The position numbers were made by a program, and so were the translations under genes. The notes below the pieces were generated by a model. The model was not told the origin of the DNA, did not search any database, and saw only the letters and a program-made list of their open reading frames with translations. Positions 1 through 10,384 of a DNA stretch of 36,640 nucleotides are shown here, piece by piece; positions within the stretch are counted from its first letter, which is position 1; each line of letters opens with the position of its first letter. The stretch is from the NCBI GenBank assembly GCA_019510465.1, contig JAEKKH010000155.1, forward strand, positions 1-36,640, given 5' to 3'. Source of the stretch: Burkholderiales bacterium (lineage in GTDB: Bacteria > Pseudomonadota > Gammaproteobacteria > Burkholderiales > Burkholderiaceae_C).

Positions 1-2
1 GC

Positions 3-185
3 GAGGCGCAGGTGCTCGAGCGCATCGTCGCCGGCCGCCTGAACAAGCAGATCGCCGACGACCTGGGCATCAGCATCAAGACGGTGGAGGCGCACCGCGC
101 CAACATCATGGAGAAGCTCAACGCCAACACGGTGGCCGATCTCCTGAAGATCGCACTCGGCGCCCCGTCCAACAAGCAAGCCTGA
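3..185 (+). CDS. C-terminal fragment of a LuxR/FixJ-family response regulator (HTH_LuxR domain), truncated by window start
   Basis: Frame 3 reads ...EAQVLERIVAGRLNKQIADDLGISIKTVEAHRANIMEKLNANTVADLLKIALGAPSNKQA*, a typical LuxR-type HTH. Confidence 0.85.
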   Translation, partial: EAQVLERIVAGRLNKQIADDLGISIKTVEAHRANIMEKLNANTVADLLKIALGAPSNKQA

Positions 186-270
186 ACCGCACCGCTCGAC
201 GAGAGGCCGCTGACCCAGCGGCCTCTTTCGTTTCCGAAACGCCTTCCGAACCGACTCCAGGAGCCCGCCC

Positions 271-1122
271 ATGACCGCACAACTGATCGACGGCGTCGCG
301 CTGTCGCGCAAGATCCGCGAAGAAGTCGCGCAACGCGCCGCCGCCCTCACCGCCCGCGGCCACCAGCCGGGCCTGGCGGTCATCCTCGTCGGCGAAGACC
401 CTGCGTCGGCCACCTACGTGAAGAACAAGGTCAAGGCCTGCGCCGACGCGGGCGTGCGCTCCGTGCTCGAGAAGTACGACGCCACGCTCGGGGAGGCCGA
501 GCTGATGGCCCGCCTGGACGCGCTCAACGCCGACCCGACGATCCACGGCATCCTGGTGCAGATGCCGCTCCCGAAGCACATCGACCCGCAGAAGGTGATC
601 GAGCGCATCTCCACCGCCAAGGACGTCGATGGCTACTCGGTGCAGAGCGCCGGCGACCTGATGGCGGGCCTGCCGGGCTTTCGTCCCTGCACGCCCTACG
701 GCTGCATGAAACTGATCGAGAGCACCGGCGTGCCCATCAAGGGCAAGCACGCGGTCGTGATCGGCCGCAGCAACACCGTGGGCAAGCCGATGGCCCTGCT
801 GCTGCTGCAGGCCAACGCCACCGTGACCATCTGCCACAGCGCCACGGCCGACATCGGCGCCCACACCCGCCAGGCCGACATCGTCGTCGTGGCCACCGGC
901 CGCCGCGACACGCTGCGCGGCGACATGATCAAGCCGGGCGCGATCGTCATCGACGTGGGCATCAACCGCAACGACGAAGGCAAGCTGTGCGGCGACGTCG
1001 ACTTCGCGTCGGTCGCGCCGCTGGCGTCGTTCATCACGCCGGTGCCCGGCGGCGTCGGGCCCATGACCATCACGATGCTGCTGATGAATACCATCGAGTC
1101 GGCGGAGCGCGTGGCGCGCTGA
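271..1122 (+). CDS. folD: Bifunctional methylenetetrahydrofolate dehydrogenase / methenyltetrahydrofolate cyclohydrolase FolD
   Basis: 283 aa ORF with FolD signatures ([59 protein letters not shown]). Confidence 0.97.
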   Translation: MTAQLIDGVALSRKIREEVAQRAAALTARGHQPGLAVILVGEDPASATYVKNKVKACADAGVRSVLEKYDATLGEAELMARLDALNADPTIHGILVQMPLPKHIDPQKVIERISTAKDVDGYSVQSAGDLMAGLPGFRPCTPYGCMKLIESTGVPIKGKHAVVIGRSNTVGKPMALLLLQANATVTICHSATADIGAHTRQADIVVVATGRRDTLRGDMIKPGAIVIDVGINRNDEGKLCGDVDFASVAPLASFITPVPGGVGPMTITMLLMNTIESAERVAR

Positions 1123-1157
1123 ACGCCGGCGGCGCGCGAGGCCCGTCCCGGGGCGCC

Positions 1158-1182
1158 GCCGGCCGCTCCCGCGGCGGCCGGC
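1158..1182 (+). terminator. GC-rich inverted repeat downstream of folD, candidate terminator
   Basis: GCCGGCCGC (1158-1166) TCCCGCG GCGGCCGGC (1174-1182): 9-bp perfect stem; only a short T run (TTT) downstream, so weak as an intrinsic terminator. Confidence 0.35.
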
Positions 1183-1345
1183 CGCGCTGTCTTTCCGCGC
1201 CGCGCGGATCCGGCGATTTCCCCCCGCTGTTTCCCGCCGAGTCCCCGGCCGCGAGGGGTACATTCGAGGCAGACACCCATCCCTTCAGGCTTGCAACGCC
1301 CGGCACGGACACCCTCCGTGGCGGATGTTCCCGCCACCCGAGACC

Positions 1346-3382
1346 ATGACGAACCCCTTGCTCGACAGCCCCGGCCTGCCCGCCTTCGACGACATCCGCC
1401 CGGAAACCGTCACCCCGGCGATGGACGTGCTGCTCCGGCAGGCCGACGCGGCGCTGGAGCGGGTCGTCGGCCCCGACGTGCCACCCGACTTCGACGCGAT
1501 GTCGTCGGTCTTCACCGTGGCCACCGAGCGGCTGTCGCGCGCCTGGCGGGCCGTGGAGCACCTGACCGGCGTGGCCGACACGCCCGAGCTGCGCGCCGCG
1601 CACGCCGAGAACCTGCCGCGCATCACCGAGTTCTTCACGCGCCAGGGCGCCGACGAACGGCTGTATGCCAAGTACCGCGCCGTCGCGGCCCGGGCCGACG
1701 CCGACCAGCTGGGCCCGGTGCGGCGCAAGGCGCTGGCCAACTGGCTGCGCGACTTCAAGCTGGGCGGCGCCGATCTCCGCGGCGCGGCCAAGGCGCGCTA
1801 CGCCGCCATCCAGGAACGGCTGGCCGAGCTGTCGCGCCAGTTCTCCGAGCACGTGCTCGACGCCACCGACGGCTACGCGCTGTACGTGCCCGAGGCCGAC
1901 CTCGCCGGCGTGCCCGCCGACGCGATCGCGGCCGCGCGCGCGGGCGCGGAGGCCGACGGCCGTGCGGGCAGCTGCAAGCTCACGCTGCACTTCCCGAGCT
2001 ACCTGCCCGTCATGCAGATGGCGCGCAACCGCCCGCTGCGCGAGAAGCTCTACACCGCCTACGTCACGCGCGCGAGCGAAGCCGGCCCGGCCGAGCGCGA
2101 CAACACGCCGGTCATCCGCGAACTGCTGACGCTGCGCCAGGAAGAAGCCGAGCTGCTGGGCTATCGCAACTTCGCCGAGCTGTCGCTGGTGCCCAAGATG
2201 GCCGGCTCGCCGGCGGAAGTCATCGCCTTCCTGCGCGACCTCGGGCACCGCGCGCGCCCCAGCGCCGAGGGCGATCTCGACGAGCTGCGCGAGTTCGCGG
2301 CACAGGAGCTGGGCATCGAGCAGCTGCAGGCCTGGGACGTCCCGTTCACCAGCGAGCGCCTGAAGGAAGCCCGCTACGCGTTCAGCGACGAGGAGGTGCG
2401 CCAGTTCTTCACGCTGCCCAAGGTGCTGGACGGCCTGTTCCGCATCATCGAGACGCTGTTCGAGGTGAAGATCGTCAAGTCGGCGGCGCCGGCCTGGCAC
2501 GAGAGCGTCACCTTCTACCGCATCGAGCGCGACGGCGCGCTGGTCGGCGAGTTCTTCCTCGACCTGTACGCGCGCGCCGGCAAGCGCCCGGGCGCCTGGA
2601 TGGACGACGCCCGCCAGCGCTGGCGGCGCGCCGATGGCCAGGGACTGCAGACGCCCGTCGCCCATCTCGTGTGCAACTTCGCCGCGCCGGTCAACGGCCG
2701 CCCCGCCCTGCTCACGCACGACAACGTCATCACGCTGTTCCACGAGTTCGGCCATGGCCTGCACCACATGCTCACGCGGGTCGAGGAGCTGGGCGTGTCG
2801 GGCATCTCGGGCGTCGAATGGGACGCCGTGGAGCTGCCCAGCCAGTTCATGGAGAACTTCTGCTGGGAGTGGGACGTCCTGCAGCAGCTGACCGAGCACG
2901 TGGATACCGGCGCCCCGCTGGCACGTCCGCTGTTCGACAAGATGCTGGCCGCCAAGAACTTCCAGAGCGGCATGCAGACGTTGCGGCAGGTGGAGTTCGC
3001 GCTGTTCGACATGCGCATCCATTCGGAGCCCGGTTCGGCCGATCGCGTCCAGGCCATCCTCGACGAGGTGCGTGCCGAGATCGCCGTGCTGGTGCCGCCG
3101 CCGTTCAACCGGTTTCAGCACAGCTTTTCACACATTTTCGGGGGCGGTTACGCGGCCGGGTACTACAGCTACACCTGGGCCGAGGTATTGTCCGCGGATG
3201 CGTTCAGCGCGTTCGAGGAGTCGGGCGTGCTGGACCTGGATACCGGGCGCCGCTATCGCCGCGAGATCCTCGAGGTCGGCGGCAGCCGCGACGCGCTCGA
3301 CAGCTTCAAGGCCTTCCGCGGCCGGGCGCCCAACATCGACGCGATGCTGCGCCACCTGGGGATCGCCAGGCCGGCGGCCTGA
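1346..3382 (+). CDS. prlC: M3 family zinc metallopeptidase (oligopeptidase A / PrlC-like)
   Basis: ORF 1325-3382 with HEFGHGLHHML zinc motif and ELPSQFMENFCWEWDVL; start likely ATG at 1346 (MTNPLLDSPGLPAFDDIRPE). Confidence 0.93.
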   Translation: MTNPLLDSPGLPAFDDIRPETVTPAMDVLLRQADAALERVVGPDVPPDFDAMSSVFTVATERLSRAWRAVEHLTGVADTPELRAAHAENLPRITEFFTRQGADERLYAKYRAVAARADADQLGPVRRKALANWLRDFKLGGADLRGAAKARYAAIQERLAELSRQFSEHVLDATDGYALYVPEADLAGVPADAIAAARAGAEADGRAGSCKLTLHFPSYLPVMQMARNRPLREKLYTAYVTRASEAGPAERDNTPVIRELLTLRQEEAELLGYRNFAELSLVPKMAGSPAEVIAFLRDLGHRARPSAEGDLDELREFAAQELGIEQLQAWDVPFTSERLKEARYAFSDEEVRQFFTLPKVLDGLFRIIETLFEVKIVKSAAPAWHESVTFYRIERDGALVGEFFLDLYARAGKRPGAWMDDARQRWRRADGQGLQTPVAHLVCNFAAPVNGRPALLTHDNVITLFHEFGHGLHHMLTRVEELGVSGISGVEWDAVELPSQFMENFCWEWDVLQQLTEHVDTGAPLARPLFDKMLAAKNFQSGMQTLRQVEFALFDMRIHSEPGSADRVQAILDEVRAEIAVLVPPPFNRFQHSFSHIFGGGYAAGYYSYTWAEVLSADAFSAFEESGVLDLDTGRRYRREILEVGGSRDALDSFKAFRGRAPNIDAMLRHLGIARPAA

Positions 3383-3487
3383 CGGCGTTCACGGCGGTGC
3401 CGGCGCGCGTGGGTCGTCCCGGTGGGCGGCTGGTGCGTTGAACCGGCTCCGGCCGCCACTTGCGACTCCTTCCTGACCTTTCGTACG

Positions 3488-4162
3488 ATGCCCACGATGA
3501 ACACCCTGCACCCTTCTTCCTCCGCAAGCACGCACCCGTCCCGTCTCGCGCACCTGGCCACGGTGGCGCTGCTGCTCGGCGGCTTCGCGGCCGGCGCGAT
3601 GGCGCAGACGTACAAGGTCGTCGGGCCGGACGGCAAGGTCACCTACACCGACAAGCCGCCGACCGCCTCGGCCATCAAGGCCCCGGGCCCCGGCGGCGAC
3701 ACCTCGTCGGCCGCCAACGGCATTCCGTACGAGACGCGCCAGGCCATGGCCAAGTATCCGGTGACGCTGTACAGCACGAAGAACTGCGCGGCCTGCGACA
3801 ACGCCCGCCAGGCCTTGCGTCGCCGCGGCATCCCGTTCAACGAATACACGATCAGCGACGACACCGATTTCGCCGCCTACCGGTCGCGCCTGAACGCCAC
3901 CACGTTCCCGGGCATTTCCGTGGGCAGCAAGAACCTCGCGGGCTTCTCCCCGACCGACCTGTCGGGCTACCTCGACGCCGCGGGCTACCCCGCGCAGACG
4001 CGCCTGAGCGGCTACGCCTGGCCGCCGGCCGCGCCGATGGTGCCGGCCAGCGCGAAGCAGGCCGCCGCCGCGGAGGACGCCGGGCAGGCGCCCGCCCCGG
4101 TCGCCGCCCCGGCGCCAGCACCGGTGCAGCCGCCGCCCAGCAAGAGCGGCATCCAGTTCTAG
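3488..4162 (+). CDS. DUF4124 and glutaredoxin-domain protein (exported)
   Basis: Signal peptide-like N-terminus, [17 protein letters not shown] (DUF4124), then [28 protein letters not shown]...TTFPGISVG (glutaredoxin CxxC fold); start at ATG 3488 within ORF 3422-4162. Confidence 0.85.
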   Translation: MPTMNTLHPSSSASTHPSRLAHLATVALLLGGFAAGAMAQTYKVVGPDGKVTYTDKPPTASAIKAPGPGGDTSSAANGIPYETRQAMAKYPVTLYSTKNCAACDNARQALRRRGIPFNEYTISDDTDFAAYRSRLNATTFPGISVGSKNLAGFSPTDLSGYLDAAGYPAQTRLSGYAWPPAAPMVPASAKQAAAAEDAGQAPAPVAAPAPAPVQPPPSKSGIQF

Positions 4163-4370
4163 CCTCCATGCCCGGCGCCGTGCCGGCACGCACGCGACGC
4201 CGGGGGCGTGCGCGCGCGCCGCCGCGGACCTGCCCACCGGGGCGCGCAACGAGGCACGCCGACGGCTCGGCGTCGACGGCGTCGACGGCGGCGGCAGCGA
4301 CTGCACGAGGTGCCGCACGAAGCACCGCATGCGCGTCCGCATCCCGTTCGCGCGACGTATCCTTGGTCCC

Positions 4371-5156
4371 ATGGCGATCCCCTGGCTGCTAGCTGACTCC
4401 CCGCTGCCACCCACCTCCACTGCGCTGGACGATCGTTCCGAGGCCCCGGGCCTGCTCGCGGCCGGCGGCGGCCTGTCCATCGCCCGCCTGCGCGACGCCT
4501 ATGCGCACGGCGTCTTTCCCTGGTACAGCCCGGGCCAGCCGGTGCTCTGGTGGTCGCCCGACCCGCGCATGCTGCTGCGGACGGCCGACTTCAGGCTGTC
4601 GCGCTCACTGCGCAAGACGCTGCGCCGCTTCCTGCGCACGCCGGGCTGCGAAGTCCGCTTCGACCACGACGTCGCGCGGGTGATGGCCCATTGCGCCGAC
4701 ACGCCGCGCGACGGCCAGGACGGCACCTGGATCGTGCCGGAGATGCAGGCGGCCTACACCGCCTGGGCGCGCACGGGCGACGTGCACAGCGTGGAGACCT
4801 GGATCGACGGCGAGCTGGTCGGTGGCCTGTACGGCGTCAACCTCGGCCGGATGATGTTCGGCGAATCGATGTTCTCGCACCGCACCGACGCGTCCAAGAT
4901 CGCGCTGGCCGCGCTGGTGGCCTTCTGCCGGGTGCACGACATGCCCGCCATCGACTGCCAGCAGGCCACCGGCCACCTGGCCACCCTGGGGGCGTCGCCG
5001 GTGCCGCGCGCGGCCTTCGAACGGGAGGTGCATGCGCTGGTTTCCCGGGCACCGGCGCCGGTCTGGGCCTATGATTTCCGATTGTGGGATGCGCTGGACC
5101 TCGGCTCGCCCGTCCCCGCGTCGACCGCCGCCCCCTCCGCCGACCTCTCGCCGTGA
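4371..5156 (+). CDS. aat: Leucyl/phenylalanyl-tRNA--protein transferase
   Basis: [54 protein letters not shown] motifs; likely start ATG 4371 (MAIPWLLAD). Confidence 0.95.
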   Translation: MAIPWLLADSPLPPTSTALDDRSEAPGLLAAGGGLSIARLRDAYAHGVFPWYSPGQPVLWWSPDPRMLLRTADFRLSRSLRKTLRRFLRTPGCEVRFDHDVARVMAHCADTPRDGQDGTWIVPEMQAAYTAWARTGDVHSVETWIDGELVGGLYGVNLGRMMFGESMFSHRTDASKIALAALVAFCRVHDMPAIDCQQATGHLATLGASPVPRAAFEREVHALVSRAPAPVWAYDFRLWDALDLGSPVPASTAAPSADLSP

Positions 5157-5908
5157 CCCATCCGAAGGAAGCCCCGTTCGCGTCGCTGCAGTTCTATGCG
5201 ACCGCGCCCTACCCGTGCAGCTACCTGCCCGGGCGGATGGCGCGCTCCCAGGTCGCCACGCCCGGGCACCTGATCCACGCGGAGGCCTACTCGGCGCTCG
5301 TGGCCATGGGCTTTCGCCGCAGCGGGGTGTTCACCTACCGCCCGTACTGCGACCGCTGCCGCGCCTGCGTGCCGATGCGGGTGCCCGTGGCCGGCTTCAA
5401 GCCCACGCGCAGCCAGCGCCGCGCCTGGGCGGCGCACTCCGGCCTGAACGTCCGCGTGATGCGGCTGGCCTTCGTGCCCGAGCACTACGAGCTGTACCTG
5501 CGCTACCAGGCCGGCCGCCACGCCGGTGGCGGCATGGACCATGACAGCGTCGACCAGTACACCCAGTTCCTGCTGCAAAGCAGGGTCAACACCCGTCTGG
5601 TCGAGTTCCGCGAGCCGGACGAGGGCGCGAACCTGGGCGCGCTGCGCATGGTGGCCATCGCCGACATCCTCAGCGACGGCCTGTCCGCCGTCTACACCTT
5701 CTACGATCCCGACCTGCGCGCCAGCTTCGGCACGTACGCCGTCCTGTGGCAGATCGAACAGGCGCGCTCGCTGAAGCTGCCCTACCTGTATCTGGGCTAC
5801 TGGATCGCCGAGAGCCCGAAGATGGCCTACAAGGTGCAGTTCAGGCCCTACGAGACCCTGGTCGAAGGCCGCTGGCGGCCCAGCCAGGACGCGCCCGACG
5901 CCGCCTGA
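5153..5908 (+). CDS. bpt: Aspartate/glutamate leucyltransferase / arginyltransferase-like (Bpt/Ate family)
   Basis: [73 protein letters not shown] start at 5153 overlaps the aat stop (GTGA). Confidence 0.93.
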   Translation: MTHPKEAPFASLQFYATAPYPCSYLPGRMARSQVATPGHLIHAEAYSALVAMGFRRSGVFTYRPYCDRCRACVPMRVPVAGFKPTRSQRRAWAAHSGLNVRVMRLAFVPEHYELYLRYQAGRHAGGGMDHDSVDQYTQFLLQSRVNTRLVEFREPDEGANLGALRMVAIADILSDGLSAVYTFYDPDLRASFGTYAVLWQIEQARSLKLPYLYLGYWIAESPKMAYKVQFRPYETLVEGRWRPSQDAPDAA

Positions 5909-6072
5909 GCGCCGAGCGCCGCCGCAAGGGGCGCGCCGTCGCGCGCATTTCGTCGCGCCGACCGGCGTTTGATCGCCTCCAGGGGCCAGCACGTCGCCTG
6001 CCGCGCGACGCGGCCGTGGCGGCAGCCTACAGTGCCTCCATCGATTCAACAACGAACTCCTGGAGAGCCGAC

Positions 6073-6855
6073 ATGCGCAAGTTCACCACCAACGCCACCC
6101 ATGCCGTCGCCACCCTGGCCGTCACCGCCGCGGCCGTGTTCACCGCCTTCGCGCTGCCGCTGCCCGCGCACGCCATCACGATCAACATCGGCGGCGACTC
6201 CAACACGGTCAAGGGCTCGGGCAAGGAAGTCGCCGTGGCGCGACAGGTGGCGGCCTTCTCGGCGCTGCGCCTGGACAGCTCGGTCGACGTCCAGGCCCAC
6301 CAGGGCTCGGCGCCGTCCGTGACGGTCCACGCCGACGACAACATCGAGCCGCTCATCGAGACCGTCGTCGACGGCGACACGCTCGTCGTGCGCACCAGGA
6401 AGGGCACCGGCTACTACAGCCACCACAAGGTCATGGTCGACGTCGTGTTCACGTCGCTGACCGCCGTGCAGCAGCGCGGCAGCGGCGACCTGCACATCGA
6501 CAGGATCAGCGGCCCGAAGTTCGAATCGTCGATCGCCGGCTCGGGCGACCTGCAGATCGACAACGCGCAGGTCGGCGCCTTCGCGCTGAGCATCGCCGGC
6601 TCGGGCGACGTCGTCATCGCGGGCACGGCCGACGAGGCCCGCTTCGGCATCGCCGGCTCGGGCGACATCAACGCACGCAACTTCGCGGCCAGGAAGGTCA
6701 ACGTCAGCATCAGCGGCTCGGGCGATGCGCACGTCAACGCGACCGAGGCCATCGAGGCCCGGGTCGCCGGGTCGGGCGACGTCACCTACTCGGGCCACCC
6801 GCACGACGTCTCGCGCCGCGTCTCGGGCTCGGGGTCGATCGAATCGGCCCATTGA
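6073..6855 (+). CDS. DUF2807 (head-GIN-domain) putative auto-transporter adhesin-like exported protein
   Basis: Signal peptide MRKFTTNATHAVATLAVTAAAVFTAFALPLPAHA and repeated [IV][AS]GSGD turns typical of DUF2807 beta-solenoids; ATG 6073 within ORF 5746-6855. Confidence 0.85.
   Translation: MRKFTTNATHAVATLAVTAAAVFTAFALPLPAHAITINIGGDSNTVKGSGKEVAVARQVAAFSALRLDSSVDVQAHQGSAPSVTVHADDNIEPLIETVVDGDTLVVRTRKGTGYYSHHKVMVDVVFTSLTAVQQRGSGDLHIDRISGPKFESSIAGSGDLQIDNAQVGAFALSIAGSGDVVIAGTADEARFGIAGSGDINARNFAARKVNVSISGSGDAHVNATEAIEARVAGSGDVTYSGHPHDVSRRVSGSGSIESAH
6532..6780 (+). repeat. In-frame imperfect approx. 54-60 nt coding repeat ('IAGSGD' coils)
   Basis: ATCGCCGGCTCGGGCGAC-type motif recurring at about 6532, 6592, 6649, 6709 and 6763. 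Confidence 0.8.
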
Positions 6856-6873
6856 ACGGCCGAACCGCCGGCA

Positions 6874-6890
6874 GGCTCATGCCATGAGCC
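6874..6890 (+). terminator. Inverted repeat after the DUF2807 gene, candidate terminator or attenuator before recC
   Basis: GGCTCAT GCC ATGAGCC perfect 7-bp arms, extendable by GGC/GCC across one mismatch; no T tract. Confidence 0.3.
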
Positions 6891-6978
6891 CGCCAGCGGG
6901 CAGGATAAGTGGTCGAGAAGCCGCGGGCAGGCGCCCGCGCAGCCGTCACAATCGGCGTGATCGATCTTCCTGCCCGGC

Positions 6979-9900
6979 ATGCTCCATCTTCACTTCGCCA
7001 ACCGCTTCGAGACCCTCGCCGACCGGCTCGCGGCGCGCCTGGGCCATCCGGCGCCGGGGCGCTCGCCGTTCGAGGCCGACGAGGTCGTCGTGCCGAGCGC
7101 GGCCATCACGCGGCGCCTGATCATCGAGCTCGCGCGACGCCACGGCGTGTGCGCCAACGTCGAATTCTCCTATCTCGCGCACTGGCTGTGGCAGCAGACG
7201 GCGCAGCTGCTGCCCGACCTACCGGAGTCGGCCAGGTTCGACGCCGACGTGTTCGGCTGGCGCATCCTCGCGGCGTTCGAGGACGGTGCCTGGAGCGGGC
7301 GGCAGCCGCGGCTGGCGGCCTGGCTGGACAACGCCGACGCGGTGATGCGCCATGAGCTGGCGCGCCGCGTCGCGGGGCTGTTCGAGCAGTACCTCGTCTA
7401 CCGGCCCGAGTGGCTGGAGGCCTGGTTCCGCGAGGAGGCCGTCGCCCTGCCCGGCGCGGACGCGAGCGCCGCGCTCGACCAGGCCTGGCAGGCCGCCCTG
7501 TGGCGCCGAGTCGCCCACGAGACGGCCAGCGACGGCCGCCATCCCATCCTGGCGCTGCTCGACATGCTGGACGCGCGCGGCATCGGCCTGGCCGGCACGG
7601 GCCGGCTGCCCGCCAGCGCGCACGTGTTCTGCCTGCCGACGATGCCGCCCGTGCACCTCGAGCTGCTGCAGCGCCTGGCCCGCCACGTCGAGCTGCATGT
7701 CTACGCGCTGAACCCGTGCCGGGAGTTCTGGTTCGACGTCGTCGATCCGCGCCGGCTCGCCTGGCTGGCCGCGCTCGGCGAACTGCAGCTCCACGAGCAG
7801 GGCAACCGGCTGCTGGCCGCCTGGGGCCGGCAGACGCAGTCGGCGCTGAGCCTGCTGGTCGACGCCGCGGCCGAAGGCGCGGTCGAGGACGCGGTGTTCA
7901 CGCCCGCCACGCGTCGCAGCGTGCTGGGGGCGCTGCAGGACGCCGTCCTCGAGCTGACCGAGCTCGCGCCCGGCTCGCTGGCCGATGTCGCGGGCGACCG
8001 CAGCATCGAAGTGCACGTGTGCCATTCGCTCACGCGCGAGCTCGAGGTGCTGCACGATCGCCTTCTCGGCCTGATGGCCGGCGACGACGCGCCGCAGCCC
8101 GGCGACATCCTCGTCGTCACGCCCGACCTCGATGCCGCGGCGCCGCTGATCGACGCCGTCTTCGGCACGGCGCCACGCGAGCGCCACCTGCCCTATGCCA
8201 TCAGCGGGCGCGCCCGTGCCCAGGTCAATGCGCCGGCGCGCGCGCTGCTCGAACTGCTGGCGCTGGTCGCGTCGCGCCTGCCCGTCAACGACGTCTTCGG
8301 CCTGTTGCAGCAGCGGGTGGTCGCGCGCCGCTTCGGGCTGGCCGAGGACGACCTGGACCAGGTGCGCGACTGGCTCGTCGACGCCGGCATCCATTGGGCG
8401 CTCGACGCCGAGCACCGCGGCAGCTTCGACGTTCCCGCGCACGAGCGCCACAGCTTTGCCGACGGCCTGGACCGCCTGTTCCTCGGCTACGCGCTGCCTT
8501 CTCACCTCGCCTCGCCGTTCCAGGGCCGCCTGCCCGCCGGCGACGCCGAAGGCTCGGGCGCGCTGACGCTGGGCGCGTTCTGGCGCTTCGTCGACGCGCT
8601 CAAGGCGCTGCGCGAGCGCGTGGCCGCGCCGCGCGCGCCGTCCGACTGGCCGGCGATCCTCGGCGACGCGCTGCGCGACTTCGTCGCGCCCGCCGACGCC
8701 GACCTGGAAGACCTGCGCGAGCTCGACGAGGAGATCGCCCGGCTGGGCGACCAGTGGCGGCGCAGCGGGCTGGCCACGCCGCTGTCGCTCGACGTCGTGC
8801 GCGCGGCGCTGGAGGAGGCGCTGGCCGATCCGGCGCGCGGCGGCGTGCCCACCGGGATGATCACGTTCGCCGCGATGAGCAGCCTGCGCAACGTGCCGTT
8901 CCGCGTGGTGTGCGCCATCGGCCTGGACGACGGCGCCTTCCCGACCACCGCGCGGCCGGCCGAGTTCGACCTGATGAACCTCGCGCCGCGCGCGGGAGAT
9001 CGCCAGCGCCGGCACGACGAGCGCAATGTGTTCCTCGACCTGATCCTGGCCGCCCGCGACCGCGTCCACCTGAGCCACGCGGGCCGCAGCGTGCGCGACA
9101 ACTCGGTGCGCCCGGCCTCGGTGCTGGTGGCCGAGCTGCTGGAGACGCTCGTGCCGGCGCTGGCGCGCGCGCCCGCGGACGCCGCGTCACGCGCGGCCGC
9201 GCGCGCCGCGCTGGTGGTCGAGCACCCGTTGCAGCCGTTCGCGCTGCAGGCCTTCGACGTCGCCACCCGCGAGCCGCGCCTGCGCAGCTTCCAGGCCGAC
9301 TATGCGCAGGCGCTGCGCCAGAGCCTGGCCGCGGCCCCGTCGGCCGCGAGCAGCCCGGGCTTCGACGACGAAGGCGACGCTGAAGACGACGCGACGGCCG
9401 CCGCGGCCGCGCCCTTCTTCGCCCGGCCCCTGCCGCCGGCCGACGCGGCGTGGCGCGATGTCCCGCTCGCGCGACTGTCGGCCTTCCTGCGCAACCCGTG
9501 CCGCTTCCTGCTCGAACAACGCCTGGGCATCGCGCTGCGGCGCGACGACGAGGCGCTGCAGGACGACGAGCCCTTCGTCCCCGACAACGGCGGCCGCGCG
9601 CCGCTGGTGCAACTGCTGCTGCCCGCCCTGCTCGCGGGCCTGTCGCCCGAGGCCGCGCGCACGCTCGCGCTGGCCGGCACCGCCCTGCCCGCGGGCGGCT
9701 TCGGCCTGCGCTTCCTGGAACGCGAGCTGAACGGCCTGCGCGACTTCGCCGCGCAGGTGCGCGAGCACACCGCGCAGCCCGCGTTGGCGCCGCACCTGGC
9801 CGAACTCGTCGTCGAGATCGACGACCAGCGCTGGCGCCTGCACGGCGAGTTCGCCGACCTGCGCCCGCGCGGCCTGCTGCGCCATCGCTACGCGAAACAA

Positions 9901-10326
9901 TCGCCCATCGACTACCTCGACGCCTGGCTCCCGCACCTGCTGCTGTGCCACGACGCCCCGGCCGGCGTGCTGCCCGTCACCACCGGGATCGCGCGCGACG
10001 GCCGTTTCTTCCTGACCGAATGCGAGGCCCCGCAGGCCGCGCTCGAGGCGCTCCTGCGCCTGTACGCCAAGGGCCTGCGCGAACCGCTCGCCTTCTTCCC
10101 GCGCTCGGCCTGGGCCTGGATCGAGGGCGACCGCGACGGCCCGGCCAAGGCGGCCGCCGTCTTCAGGCCCGGCGGCTTCAACGAGTTCGCCGAAGGCGAG
10201 GACGCGGGCATCCGCCTCGCGCTGCGCGGCCGCCCGGATCCCTTCTCGCCCGAGGTCGTCGGCGAGTTCTACGCCAACGCGATGGCCGTGTTCGAGCCGT
10301 TGCGCGCCTGCCTGGAGGTCGAATGA
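6979..10326 (+). CDS. recC: Exodeoxyribonuclease V subunit gamma (RecC)
   Basis: 1115 aa ORF; N-terminal LHFANRFETLADRLAARL..., CHSLTRELEVLHDRLLGLMA, MSSLRNVPFRVVCAIGLDDGAFP; followed by recB and recD. Confidence 0.95.
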   Translation: MLHLHFANRFETLADRLAARLGHPAPGRSPFEADEVVVPSAAITRRLIIELARRHGVCANVEFSYLAHWLWQQTAQLLPDLPESARFDADVFGWRILAAFEDGAWSGRQPRLAAWLDNADAVMRHELARRVAGLFEQYLVYRPEWLEAWFREEAVALPGADASAALDQAWQAALWRRVAHETASDGRHPILALLDMLDARGIGLAGTGRLPASAHVFCLPTMPPVHLELLQRLARHVELHVYALNPCREFWFDVVDPRRLAWLAALGELQLHEQGNRLLAAWGRQTQSALSLLVDAAAEGAVEDAVFTPATRRSVLGALQDAVLELTELAPGSLADVAGDRSIEVHVCHSLTRELEVLHDRLLGLMAGDDAPQPGDILVVTPDLDAAAPLIDAVFGTAPRERHLPYAISGRARAQVNAPARALLELLALVASRLPVNDVFGLLQQRVVARRFGLAEDDLDQVRDWLVDAGIHWALDAEHRGSFDVPAHERHSFADGLDRLFLGYALPSHLASPFQGRLPAGDAEGSGALTLGAFWRFVDALKALRERVAAPRAPSDWPAILGDALRDFVAPADADLEDLRELDEEIARLGDQWRRSGLATPLSLDVVRAALEEALADPARGGVPTGMITFAAMSSLRNVPFRVVCAIGLDDGAFPTTARPAEFDLMNLAPRAGDRQRRHDERNVFLDLILAARDRVHLSHAGRSVRDNSVRPASVLVAELLETLVPALARAPADAASRAAARAALVVEHPLQPFALQAFDVATREPRLRSFQADYAQALRQSLAAAPSAASSPGFDDEGDAEDDATAAAAAPFFARPLPPADAAWRDVPLARLSAFLRNPCRFLLEQRLGIALRRDDEALQDDEPFVPDNGGRAPLVQLLLPALLAGLSPEAARTLALAGTALPAGGFGLRFLERELNGLRDFAAQVREHTAQPALAPHLAELVVEIDDQRWRLHGEFADLRPRGLLRHRYAKQSPIDYLDAWLPHLLLCHDAPAGVLPVTTGIARDGRFFLTECEAPQAALEALLRLYAKGLREPLAFFPRSAWAWIEGDRDGPAKAAAVFRPGGFNEFAEGEDAGIRLALRGRPDPFSPEVVGEFYANAMAVFEPLRACLEVE

Positions 10327-10384
10327 ACGTGCGGCGGGCTCCTCGCAACGCGTGGGCGCCGGCGCCGGCCCCGGAGGCCAGGCG

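Noticed and set aside
4163-4370. GC-rich short repeats (GGCGTCGAC x2 etc.) before aat
   Set aside because: Only a couple of imperfect units, consistent with compositional bias.
5746-6072. N-terminal extension of the DUF2807 ORF back to 5746
   Set aside because: Overlaps the bpt C-terminus out of frame; a clear signal peptide starts at ATG 6073.
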